Shown one piece after another: positions 8,650 to 16,743 of a DNA stretch of 64,000 bases (position 1 is its first letter; the number at the start of each line of letters is the position of its first letter). The stretch covers positions 1 through 64,000 of the forward strand of contig NZ_JAIETD010000040.1 in NCBI RefSeq assembly GCF_019745455.1, given 5' to 3'. The position numbers and the translations under genes are program-made. The stretch comes from Methylobacterium sp. Lineage in GTDB: Bacteria; Pseudomonadota; Alphaproteobacteria; Rhizobiales; Beijerinckiaceae. Under the pieces are notes generated by a model, which was not told the origin of the DNA, did no database searches, and saw only the letters and a program-made list of their open reading frames with translations.

Positions 8650-10596
8650 TTGTCGATCCTCGGACTTAGATGGTCGCCGAGCGAGGCCCGTGCGCTCCCT
8701 TTGGAGATCGGCTTCCTTGTGGCGCATGGCTTTGCCGCCGCGACCCTGGAAAGGGCCGCCGCACTGGCCGAGGCCAGTGGCACCGACGCTGCGACGGCGC
8801 TGATGATGATGGGCCTCGTCGGCGAAGCCAGCTATTACCGGGCACTGGCCCGCGCCCTCGATGCGCCGTTCCTCGAGGCGGCGCTGCCGCTCGGAGCCGG
8901 CACGCGATATCCCGAGAGCCTCGTCGCCGGGTTCGCGCCGCTGGCGCCGGGCGCCTGCGCGGCCTTCGTCTTCGCCCCTCGCGGCGGCGCCATCCGGGAA
9001 CTACTCGCCGGCCGCAACCCGAACGGCCGGATGCCGGCGATCACAACGCCGACCGCTCTACGCCTGGCTGTCTTCGCCGAACATCCAACGGGTATCGCCG
9101 CCCATGCGGCCGACGAGCTTATGGTTCGCCGGCCGGACTGGGCCCTGAAGACCCGTCCTGGTTCCCCGGTTTTCGCTTGCGCAGGATTGAGGGTCTGGGC
9201 CGCCGTGATCGGCTATGCCAGCCTCCCGGCTTCGCTCCTCACGGCCCTCTGGACGACGCTACAGTTCGGGATCCTCGCCCTCGTGACGTTTCGGGTGGCG
9301 GCCGTATCGGTCGATCCGGCGAGCCCGCGGGCGGATCGGGACCTGCCGGATGGCGACCTGCCCATCTACACGGTCCTCGTCGCCCTCCACCGCGAGGCCG
9401 CGGTCGTGCCTCGACTGGTCGGGGCGTTGAGCCGGCTCGACTACCCGGCCGCCAAGCTCGACATCAAGTTCCTGATCGAGGCGCATGACGTCGAGACCGC
9501 CGCCGCCCTCGCCGTCATTCCGATGCCCGCGCGGTTCGAGACTGTCGTCGTGCCGGAAGGCCTGCCCCGCACGAAGCCGCGGGCGCTCAACGCGGCCCTT
9601 CCCCTCGCCCGCGGCGAGCACCTGGTCGTCTACGATGCCGAGGACGTCCCCGATCCCCGGCAGTTGCGCGACGCGGCCGCCATGTTCTCGCGGTCCTCCT
9701 CAACCACCGCCTGCCTGCAGGGCCGGCTCGTCATCGACAACGCTCGCGACTCCTTGCTGACGCGCTTCTTCGCCCTCGAATATGCAGCCCTCTTCGATGT
9801 GCTCGGGCCGGCTTTGGCCGCCTGGAGGCTGCCGACGCCGCTGGGCGGAACCTCCACCCATTTCCGCACCGCGACCTTGCGCGCGGTCCACGGGTGGGAT
9901 GCCTGGAACGTCACCGAGGATTGCGACCTCGGCATCCGCCTGGCGCGGGCCGGCTACCATGTCGGCGATTTGCCCAGCGACACGATCGAAGAGGTTCCTG
10001 CCCGCCTCGGCGCCTGGCTTGGCCAGCGAACCCGCTGGATGAAGGGTTTCCTTCAGACCAGTCTCACCCACGGCCGGCATCCGATGAAGACCTTTCGCGA
10101 CCTCGGAATGCTGGGCAGCCTCTGCACGCTTGCCCTGGTACCCGGCACGGTCCTCTCCGCCCTCGCCTATCCGTTCCTGATGCTCCCGGCTCTGGTCGCG
10201 CTCTGGCCGAGCCGCCTTGAATCGGCGGGCGGGTTCTGGTCCAACTTGCCGACCGGGACGGCTGTGGTCGTTCTCCTGTCGGGCCTGCTCGCCATGCTTC
10301 TTCCCGCCACCCTCGGCGCGATGCGAAGGGGCTGGTGGGACCTCCTGCCCTTCGTGCCGTTGCTGCCCGCCTACTTTTTGCTCATGAGCCTTGCCGCCTG
10401 GCTTGGCCTGATCGAACTCGTGACCGCTCCCGACCGCTGGAACAAGACCGAGCACGGCCTCTCGCGAACCTCGCGCAGCGGGGCACTCGGACCGGTCGGG
10501 CCTCAAAGGAACTTGGCGAGTTCGGCCGCGCTCTGCTCCGGCGGCCGCGTCAGGTTGAGGGCAGTCACGAAGCGGTTCTTCGCATCCATGATGTAG
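8650..10596 (+). CDS. Membrane glycosyltransferase family 2 with T2SS-ATPase-like N-domain
   Basis: A processive-type GT2 enzyme of 648 residues. The GT-A core carries Y-D-A-E-D (328-332, the DXD role), T-E-D-C-D (422-426) and Q-R-T-R-W (459-463), the metal-binding, base and acceptor motifs of cellulose/hyaluronan-synthase-like enzymes. One membrane pair near residues 180-215 and about three C-terminal spans place it in the inner membrane. The first 170 residues (L-V-A-H-G-F ... L-M-M-M-G-L-V-G-E-A-S-Y-Y-R-A-L-A-R-A-L-D) resemble the N-terminal domain of GspE/MshE secretion ATPases. The start is a TTG with GGGAG/GGAG upstream. The last 94 bases overlap the convergent SCO gene, so translation might end differently in life. 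The product is unknown. Confidence 0.8.
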   Translation: MSILGLRWSPSEARALPLEIGFLVAHGFAAATLERAAALAEASGTDAATALMMMGLVGEASYYRALARALDAPFLEAALPLGAGTRYPESLVAGFAPLAPGACAAFVFAPRGGAIRELLAGRNPNGRMPAITTPTALRLAVFAEHPTGIAAHAADELMVRRPDWALKTRPGSPVFACAGLRVWAAVIGYASLPASLLTALWTTLQFGILALVTFRVAAVSVDPASPRADRDLPDGDLPIYTVLVALHREAAVVPRLVGALSRLDYPAAKLDIKFLIEAHDVETAAALAVIPMPARFETVVVPEGLPRTKPRALNAALPLARGEHLVVYDAEDVPDPRQLRDAAAMFSRSSSTTACLQGRLVIDNARDSLLTRFFALEYAALFDVLGPALAAWRLPTPLGGTSTHFRTATLRAVHGWDAWNVTEDCDLGIRLARAGYHVGDLPSDTIEEVPARLGAWLGQRTRWMKGFLQTSLTHGRHPMKTFRDLGMLGSLCTLALVPGTVLSALAYPFLMLPALVALWPSRLESAGGFWSNLPTGTAVVVLLSGLLAMLLPATLGAMRRGWWDLLPFVPLLPAYFLLMSLAAWLGLIELVTAPDRWNKTEHGLSRTSRSGALGPVGPQRNLASSAALCSGGRVRLRAVTKRFFASMM

Positions 10597-11087
10597 ACCA
10601 AAGCCGTGTGGTCCATGGTATAGTCGTCGCCCTTGGTCGGCACCTTGCGGACATAGGCTCGGTAAGCCTTCACCGCCGCGTTCACCTCCTCGGGCGTTCC
10701 GGTCAGCCCGACGATGCGCGGGTCGAAGCTCGCGAGATAGGCTTTGAGCGCCTCCGGCGTGTCGCGCTCGGGGTCGACGGCGATGAACAGCGCCTTGGTG
10801 TCCCGGCCCTTGTTCCCGAGAGCCTTCAGCACGTCGCCGATCTGCTGAAGGGTCGTCGGGCAGATATCGGGGCAATGGGTGAAGCCGAAGAAGACGAGGT
10901 GGGCGGATCCGGTGAAATCGCGTTCGGTGACGCGCTTGCCGTCCTGCGTGGTTAGCGTGAACGGCCCGCCGACGCTGCTCGTCGCGGTCTGCTGTGCACC
11001 GGGCACGAGGATGAGTACGGCGGCGGCGACGAGGCCGACGAGGCCGAGCGCGAAGGCGATGAGGGGAAGCGCGCGGCGCAGGGACAT
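10503..11087 (-). CDS. SCO1/SenC family copper chaperone-like protein
   Basis: A membrane-anchored thioredoxin-fold protein of 194 residues from the ATG at 11087. One N-terminal membrane span (about residues 8-29) precedes the periplasmic domain. The copper-binding C-P-D-I-C has its cysteines at 72 and 76, and the partner histidine is at 160 in M-D-H-T, so all three ligands are present. SCO proteins deliver copper to, or reduce, the CuA site of cytochrome oxidase. The upstream in-frame ATG at 11162 would add a hydrophilic Arg/Gly-rich extension unlike the family, so it is not used. Its 3' end overlaps the GT2 gene on the opposite strand. Confidence 0.9.
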   Translation of the reverse strand: MSLRRALPLIAFALGLVGLVAAAVLILVPGAQQTATSSVGGPFTLTTQDGKRVTERDFTGSAHLVFFGFTHCPDICPTTLQQIGDVLKALGNKGRDTKALFIAVDPERDTPEALKAYLASFDPRIVGLTGTPEEVNAAVKAYRAYVRKVPTKGDDYTMDHTALVYIMDAKNRFVTALNLTRPPEQSAAELAKFL

Positions 11088-11256
11088 CTCTCTCGATCCT
11101 AACCCCGAGCCCCGAGGGCCCGTATCGTGCGGGGCCAGACCATATGGCGGCCGTATCGGCAATCCGGCAAACCGTCGCCCACGATCCTATCACCCGGGAA
11201 CGATACTCGGGACGCGGTCACAGGGATGCCGTAGCGATCCCCTAGACCTCTGATCC

Positions 11257-12408
11257 ATGCCTGCCTTGTCCACCCTCGCGGCGGCGCCCGCCATCGGCCG
11301 TGCCGAGATCCTCTCGACGCGCCTCCTCTTCCTCATCGTCGGCTTCGGCGTCGCCGCCTGGGCGCCGCTGGTGCCGTTCGTGAAGGCAAGGGCCGGCCTC
11401 GACGACGGCGGGCTCGGCCTCCTTCTTCTGTGCCTCGGTGTCGGCTCGATCGCGGCGATGCCGGTGGCCGGCGTCCTGATCGCGCGGTTGGGATCCCGCC
11501 TGGTCCTCCTCACCGCCGTCGCCGCGATCGTCGTCACGCTCCCGATCCTTTCGCTCGCCTCGGACGTGGTGCTGCTCGCCGCCTCCCTGCTCCTGTTCGG
11601 GGCCGGGATGGGCGGTCTCGATTGCCTGATGAACCTTCAGGCGGTGGCGGTGGAGCGCTTCTCGGGGCGGCCGATGATGTCGGGCTTCCATGGGCTCTAC
11701 AGCCTCGGCTGCATCGTCGGCGCCGCCGGCTTCAGCGCGATGCTGAGCCTCGGGGCCTCGCCCTCGACGGCGGCTGTCGCGGTGGTCGCCTGCATCCTTG
11801 CCGCCTTGGCCGCCGCCCTGCCCGGCCTCCTTCCCGGCGAAAGGCGCGGCGGCCCCGCCTTCGCGATCCCGCGCGGCCGCGTGCTCGTCCTCGGCCTCCT
11901 CTGCTTCGCCGTGTTCCTGACCGAGGGGGCCGCCCTCGACTGGAGCGCGGTGTTCCTGATCCAGGAGCGGGGCCTCGGCGCCTCCCAGGCCGGCCTCGGC
12001 TATGCCGCCTTCTCGCTGACCATGACGGTCGGCCGGCTGACGGGCGATGCCATCGTGCGCGAGGTCGGCCGAACCCGCATCGTGGCTCTGGGCGGCCTCA
12101 TCGCCGCCGCCGGCCTCGTGATCGCGACCCTGGTGCCCTCCTGGCAGGCAACGCTTCTCGGCTACGCGCTGGTCGGGGCAGGCTGCGCGAACATCGTGCC
12201 GGTGTTGTTCACGGCGGTCGGGCGCCAGCGGGTCATGCCGGAGCGGCTCGCGATCCCGGCCGTCACCACGCTCGGCTATGCCGGCGTACTCGCGGGGCCG
12301 GCGGCGATCGGCTTTGTCGCCCATGCCACCAGCCTGTCGACGGCGCTCCTGATGGTCGCCGCCCTGCTCCTGGGCGTGGCAGCGAGCGCCCGGATGGTTC
12401 GGTCCTGA
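11257..12408 (+). CDS. MFS transporter (YbjJ-like)
   Basis: A major facilitator superfamily permease of 383 residues with about 12 hydrophobic helices and no signal peptide. The sequence F-L-I-V-G-F-G-V-A-A-W-A-P-L-V-P-F-V-K near the start and G-F-H-G-L-Y-S-L-G near helix 5 match the YbjJ/fucose-permease-like branch. V-L-I-A-R-L-G-S-R sits in the position of the loop 2-3 motif. Substrate unknown; the clade includes sugar permeases and drug-efflux-like members. It is divergent from the SCO gene and convergent with cysG, with a 3-bp gap, so it stands alone. Confidence 0.85.
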   Translation: MPALSTLAAAPAIGRAEILSTRLLFLIVGFGVAAWAPLVPFVKARAGLDDGGLGLLLLCLGVGSIAAMPVAGVLIARLGSRLVLLTAVAAIVVTLPILSLASDVVLLAASLLLFGAGMGGLDCLMNLQAVAVERFSGRPMMSGFHGLYSLGCIVGAAGFSAMLSLGASPSTAAVAVVACILAALAAALPGLLPGERRGGPAFAIPRGRVLVLGLLCFAVFLTEGAALDWSAVFLIQERGLGASQAGLGYAAFSLTMTVGRLTGDAIVREVGRTRIVALGGLIAAAGLVIATLVPSWQATLLGYALVGAGCANIVPVLFTAVGRQRVMPERLAIPAVTTLGYAGVLAGPAAIGFVAHATSLSTALLMVAALLLGVAASARMVRS

Positions 12409-12411
12409 GGC

Positions 12412-13899
12412 TCAGACCGCGACCTGCCCGAGCTCGCTCGTCTCGGCCGTCGCCTCGGCCTGGCCACGGCTCAGCGCTTCGCCGACCATCAGCAGGGCCG
12501 GCCCCTCGAGCCCGGACGCCTCGACCCTGTCGGCGAGGTCTGCGGCCGTGCCGCTGACCACGGCCTGGTCGGGGCGCGTCGCCTTGAAAACGAGGAGCGC
12601 GGTCGTCGTCGGCGCCAGCCCTTCGGCCACGGCGCGCTCCAGGAGAACCCGCAGGGTCTTCTTCGGCATGTAGACCACGGTGGTGACGCTCGGATCGGCG
12701 AACGCCCCCCAGTTCAGGTCCTCCGGCAGGGCGCCGCGGCGGTCGTGGCCGGTGACGAATTGCAGGCGACGCGCCGCGTCGCGATTGGTCAGCGAGACGG
12801 TCAGGGAAGCCGCCGCCCCTTGAGCCGCCGAGATGCCCGGCACGACGCTGACCGGAATGCCGGCTTGGTGGCAAGCGTCGATCTCCTCGCCGGCCCGCCC
12901 GAAGACGAGCGGATCGCCGGATTTGAGCCGCACCACCTGCTTGCCGGATCTGGCCAGCGACACCATCAGCGCGTTGATGTCGTCCTGGCGGCAGGACGGG
13001 CCGTGGCCGGTCTTGCCGACCAGCATGGTCCGCGCCTCGCGGCGGGCGTAATCGAGGATCTCCGGCGCCACGAGGTCGTCGTAGAGGATGACGTCGGCAT
13101 TGCGTAGTGCCCTCAGCGCCTTGAGGGTGAGGAGCTCGGCGTCGCCCGGCCCGGCGCCGACGAGCGTCACCGCGCCGCCCTTGGGTGCGGCCTCGGTCTG
13201 GCCGAGCAACTCGGCGAGATCGGTCTCGGTCGGTGTCCGGTCGGGCTCCGCGAAGGCGCGATCTGTGAAGCGTTCCCAGAAGGCGCGGCGGTCGGAGAAG
13301 GCGTGGAACCGGCCCGTCACCTCCTCGCGCCAGTCGCGGGCGGCGCCGATCCAGGCCTTGAACCCGCGCGGCAGCATGCCCTCGATCCTGGCCCGCACGG
13401 TCTGCCCGAAGACCGGAGCGGCACCCTCCGTCGAGATGCCGACCACCATCGGCGAGCGGTTGACGATGGCGCCGAACTTCACGTCGCAGAGATGCGGCCT
13501 ATCGACGGCGTTGACGATGGCGCCGGCCCTGCGCGCGGCGGCGACGAACTCGATGCAATCGGTCTCGTCCTCCATCGCGCCGATGCAGAAGGCGGCGCCC
13601 TTCAGGTCGGCCGGATGCCATTGGCGCTCGTGCAGGGTGACGCTACCGGCGACGATCTCGCCGGGCACGGCACGCAGCTCCTCGCTCGGCTCCGGGGCGT
13701 AGACGTCCACATCGGCGCCGGCGGCGGCCAGGAGCTTCACCTTCCAGGGTGCGCCGCCATTGGAGCCCGCGAGCACCGCGCGCTTGCCCTGGAGAGGCAC
13801 GAAGACCGGCAGGACGGCGAGCGGCTCGAGCCCGGCGACCTCGGCGGTGCGGCCGGTCCCGGCGGCGCGGGTTTCTCGGGGCTGACGGGGTGTACTCAT
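12412..13899 (-). CDS. cysG: Siroheme synthase (multifunctional CysG)
   Basis: Makes siroheme from uroporphyrinogen III. The 495-residue protein has two parts. The N-terminal half (about residues 28-230) is a precorrin-2 dehydrogenase/ferrochelatase Rossmann domain (P-L-Q-G-K-R-A-V-L-A-G-S-N-G-G-A) followed by a helical dimerisation region. The C-terminal half (from about 240) is uroporphyrin-III C-methyltransferase, with V-T-L-V-G-A-G-P-G-D-A-E-L-L-T-L-K-A, then Y-D-D-L-V, R-L-K-S-G-D-P-x-V-F-G-R-A-G-E-E and V-V-P-G-I-S-A-A. Siroheme is the cofactor of the nitrite reductase encoded upstream in the same cluster, so its position at the operon's end fits the pathway. The gap to nasA is 111 bp and holds two small hairpins. 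Confidence 0.94.
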   Translation of the reverse strand: MSTPRQPRETRAAGTGRTAEVAGLEPLAVLPVFVPLQGKRAVLAGSNGGAPWKVKLLAAAGADVDVYAPEPSEELRAVPGEIVAGSVTLHERQWHPADLKGAAFCIGAMEDETDCIEFVAAARRAGAIVNAVDRPHLCDVKFGAIVNRSPMVVGISTEGAAPVFGQTVRARIEGMLPRGFKAWIGAARDWREEVTGRFHAFSDRRAFWERFTDRAFAEPDRTPTETDLAELLGQTEAAPKGGAVTLVGAGPGDAELLTLKALRALRNADVILYDDLVAPEILDYARREARTMLVGKTGHGPSCRQDDINALMVSLARSGKQVVRLKSGDPLVFGRAGEEIDACHQAGIPVSVVPGISAAQGAAASLTVSLTNRDAARRLQFVTGHDRRGALPEDLNWGAFADPSVTTVVYMPKKTLRVLLERAVAEGLAPTTTALLVFKATRPDQAVVSGTAADLADRVEASGLEGPALLMVGEALSRGQAEATAETSELGQVAV

Positions 13900-13927
13900 G
13901 GCAACGCTCTGGTGTTCAACCCTCTCG

Positions 13928-13997
13928 CGTCATCCCGGTCTTGCTTCGCGGCAACAGAATGACGGAGGGTCGTCCTTGAAGAACGGATCTCGTTCTT
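13928..13997 (-). other. Two small hairpins between nasA and cysG
   Basis: The 111-bp spacer contains two inverted repeats: cgtcat ... atgacg (13928-13964) and a 7-bp perfect stem AAGAACG/CGTTCTT with loop GATCT (13979-13997). Neither has a T-run. They may be an intra-operon RNA-processing site or a short palindromic repeat of the genome. Confidence 0.35.
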
Positions 13998-14010
13998 CCG
14001 CAAACTGGCC

Positions 14011-16686
14011 CTAGGCCGCGTCGCGCGCAAGCGCGGCGGGGAGCAGCTTGCGGATCTCCGGGATGCACGAGCCGCAATTCGTGCCCGCCTTGCAGGCCGC
14101 GCCCACCGCCTCGACGCTCCCCGCCCCGGCGGCGACCGTCGCCGTGATGATGTCGAGACCGACGCCGTGGCAGGCGCAGACCGTCGGCCCGGCCGAGGCT
14201 GTCTCGGCCCTGCCTGAGAGGAGTGCGCGGCGGGCGCTCGCCTCCAGCTCCGGCAGAGCGAAATAGGCCTTCTCGGCCTCCCCGTTCGGCCGAACGGCGC
14301 TCGGAGCGAGTGCCAGACAGGCGACGAGGCGGCCCTGGTCGTAAACGGCGCACCGATAATGGCCGCGGCCATGGTCGGCATATTCGGCGAGATCGAGCCC
14401 CTGGAACAGGCCGCGCATCATCAGCGCCACTTCGCGCGAACTCTCCTGCGTGGCGAATTGAAGGCCCGAGCCGCCCTGGACCGTCGCCCTGGCCCACCAC
14501 CAGCCCTCGGGCAAGTTGAGCGCATCGCGGGTCAGGATGAAGCCGCGATTGCGGTAGGGCACGGGGGCGATCGAGGCCGGCGTCGCCTTGAGTTCGGGCT
14601 GGCCCGACACGGGGTCCGGCACGCCGCGGACCAGGGCGCCAACGCGGGCATCCGAGGCGGTGGCGTCGCTCCAGTGGAAGGCGGCGAAGAGGGAGCCGGG
14701 GCGGATGCCCTCGGTGACCATGGCTTCGAGGATCGCCCTTCCATGGGCGGTCGTGACCTGGGCAAGATCGCCATGCGCGACGCCCATCGCCGACGCGTCG
14801 TCCGGATGGATCTCGACGAAGGGGACGGCGCGGTGTGCCGAGAGCCGCTGGCTTTTTCCCGTCCGCGTCATGGTGTGCCAGTGGTCGCGCACACGCCCGG
14901 TATTGAGGATGAAGGGCTGCTCGGCGGATGTCGCCAGGGCCAGGGCCGGCGGCGCCACGGCGACGAAGCGGGCGCGCCGGTCCGGCGTGAAGAAGCGGCC
15001 GTCGGCGAAGAGGCGGGCGTCCCCGACGGCGCTCTCGCGCATCGGCCATTGCAGCGGCCGCGTCACCGCGTAGGCGCCGTCGCTGATCGCGCTGATGCCG
15101 GTGAGGTCGAAATCGCGGCTGCCGTTATTCTCGAAGCCCGAGAGGGAGGCGTGCTCGCGAAACACGGCAGCAGGCCCGTCGAAGGCGAAGGCATGCCCAT
15201 GCCCGAGCCTGCGTCCGACCTCGCTCAGGACCGCCCAATCCGCCCGCGCTTCGCCCGGAGCTTTCAGGAAGGCGCGCTGGCGCGAGATCCGGCGCTCGGA
15301 ATTCGTCACCGTGCCGTCCTTCTCACCCCAGGCCAGGGCCGGGAGCAGGACGGTGGTCCGGCCCGTGGCCCTGACGGTGTCGCTGTCGTCGACCGCCTCC
15401 GAGACGACATAGAGGTCGAGCTTGGCGATGGCCGATTTCACGCGGTCGGCCCGCGGCATCGAGACGACGGGGTTGGTGCCCATCACCCAGAGCGCCTTGA
15501 TCGTCCCGGCCTCGATCGCCTCGAACAGGGCGACGGCCTTCCTGCCCTCCCCCGTCACGATGGAGGGCGCGTCCCAGAACCGGCGGACGCGGTCGACCTC
15601 TGGGGGAGAGAAATTCATGTGGGCGGCGAGCATGTTGGCGAGCCCGCCGACCTCACGCCCGCCCATGGCGTTGGGCTGGCCCGTGAGAGAGAACGGCCCG
15701 GCGCCCGGCTTGCCGATCCGCCCGGTGGCAAGGTGGCAGTTGATGATCGCATTGCCCTTGTCGGTGCCCTGCGCCGACTGGTTGACCCCTTGCGAGAAGG
15801 CCGTGACCACCCGCCCGGTCCGGGCGAACAGGTCGAAGAATTCGGCCACATCCGCGGGCGCGAGGCCGGTCGCCTCGGCGGTCGCGGCGATGCTGGGCGC
15901 GATGGCGCGGGCGCGCTCCAGTGCTGTCCCGAAGTCGGCCGTGTGTTCGGCGATGAAGTTCCCGTCGAGGGTGCCGGTCTCGGCGAGATGGACGAGGAGG
16001 CCTGAGAACAGGGCCGCGTCGGTGCCGGGCTTCAACCCGAGGAAGAGGTCGGCCTCCTCCCCGGTCTGGGTGCGACGGGGATCGACGACGACGAGCTTCG
16101 TGCCGCGCTTGCTCCGCGCATCGACCATGCGGCGGAACAGGATCGGGTGGCACCAGGCGGTATTGGAGCCGACGAGCACCATGACGTCGGCCTCGTCGAG
16201 GTCCTCATAGCAGCCCGGCACCGTGTCCGAGCCGAAGGCGCGCTTGTGCGCGGCGACCGCGCTCGACATGCAGAGGCGGGAATTGGTGTCGACGTTGGGC
16301 GTGCCGATGAAGCCTTTGGCGAGTTTGTTGGCGACGTAATAATCCTCCGTCAGCAACTGGCCCGAGAGGTAGAAGGCAACCGCCTCGGGGCCGTGTTCCC
16401 TGACGACCCTGGCGAAGCCCTGCGCCACCGTATCGAGCGCCAGGTCCCAGCTCGCCCGCGCGCCGTCCACCTCCGGATGCAGCAGACGTCCGTCGAGGGA
16501 CAGCGTCTCGCCGAGGGCGGATCCCTTGGAGCAGAGTCGGCCGAAATTGGCCGGATGCGTAGGGTCGCCCGCGATCTCTGCACCACCCTGCCCGTCAGGC
16601 GACGCGAGCACGCCGCAGCCGACGCCGCAATACGGGCAGGTGGTCTTCACGGTGACCGGCGTCGGGTCCGGGACGTGCGCGTCCAT
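14011..16686 (-). CDS. nasA: Assimilatory nitrate reductase, molybdenum catalytic subunit
   Basis: Reduces nitrate to nitrite in the cytoplasm with Mo-bis-MGD. The 891-residue protein begins with a [4Fe-4S] motif, T-C-P-Y-C-G-V-G-C-G-V ... G-R-L-C-S-K-G. The molybdopterin oxidoreductase domain (Y-L-S-G-Q-L-L-T-E-D-Y-Y, S-R-L-C-M-S-S-A) and the dinucleotide-binding domain (T-G-R-V-R-D-H-W-H-T-M-T-R-T) follow. The C-terminus carries a BFD-like [2Fe-2S] domain, C-A-C-H-G ... C-G-S-C, known from NasA/NasC types that accept electrons from a flavoprotein. No twin-arginine signal is present, which argues for the assimilatory rather than periplasmic enzyme. It lies 57 bp downstream of the flavoprotein gene. 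Confidence 0.95.
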   Translation of the reverse strand: MDAHVPDPTPVTVKTTCPYCGVGCGVLASPDGQGGAEIAGDPTHPANFGRLCSKGSALGETLSLDGRLLHPEVDGARASWDLALDTVAQGFARVVREHGPEAVAFYLSGQLLTEDYYVANKLAKGFIGTPNVDTNSRLCMSSAVAAHKRAFGSDTVPGCYEDLDEADVMVLVGSNTAWCHPILFRRMVDARSKRGTKLVVVDPRRTQTGEEADLFLGLKPGTDAALFSGLLVHLAETGTLDGNFIAEHTADFGTALERARAIAPSIAATAEATGLAPADVAEFFDLFARTGRVVTAFSQGVNQSAQGTDKGNAIINCHLATGRIGKPGAGPFSLTGQPNAMGGREVGGLANMLAAHMNFSPPEVDRVRRFWDAPSIVTGEGRKAVALFEAIEAGTIKALWVMGTNPVVSMPRADRVKSAIAKLDLYVVSEAVDDSDTVRATGRTTVLLPALAWGEKDGTVTNSERRISRQRAFLKAPGEARADWAVLSEVGRRLGHGHAFAFDGPAAVFREHASLSGFENNGSRDFDLTGISAISDGAYAVTRPLQWPMRESAVGDARLFADGRFFTPDRRARFVAVAPPALALATSAEQPFILNTGRVRDHWHTMTRTGKSQRLSAHRAVPFVEIHPDDASAMGVAHGDLAQVTTAHGRAILEAMVTEGIRPGSLFAAFHWSDATASDARVGALVRGVPDPVSGQPELKATPASIAPVPYRNRGFILTRDALNLPEGWWWARATVQGGSGLQFATQESSREVALMMRGLFQGLDLAEYADHGRGHYRCAVYDQGRLVACLALAPSAVRPNGEAEKAYFALPELEASARRALLSGRAETASAGPTVCACHGVGLDIITATVAAGAGSVEAVGAACKAGTNCGSCIPEIRKLLPAALARDAA

Positions 16687-16743
16687 GGCGTGATCCTCGG
16701 GTTCTTTCTGATCCCTCCCCCGAAGAGGGGGGAGGGTCAGGGG

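Noticed and set aside
13928..13997. Riboswitch or NasT target before cysG
   Set aside because: The small hairpins have no U-tract and no recognised aptamer fold.
14359..16005. 548-codon open frame antisense to nasA
   Set aside because: Shadow of a GC-rich gene; Arg/Gly/His-rich without motifs, no RBS.
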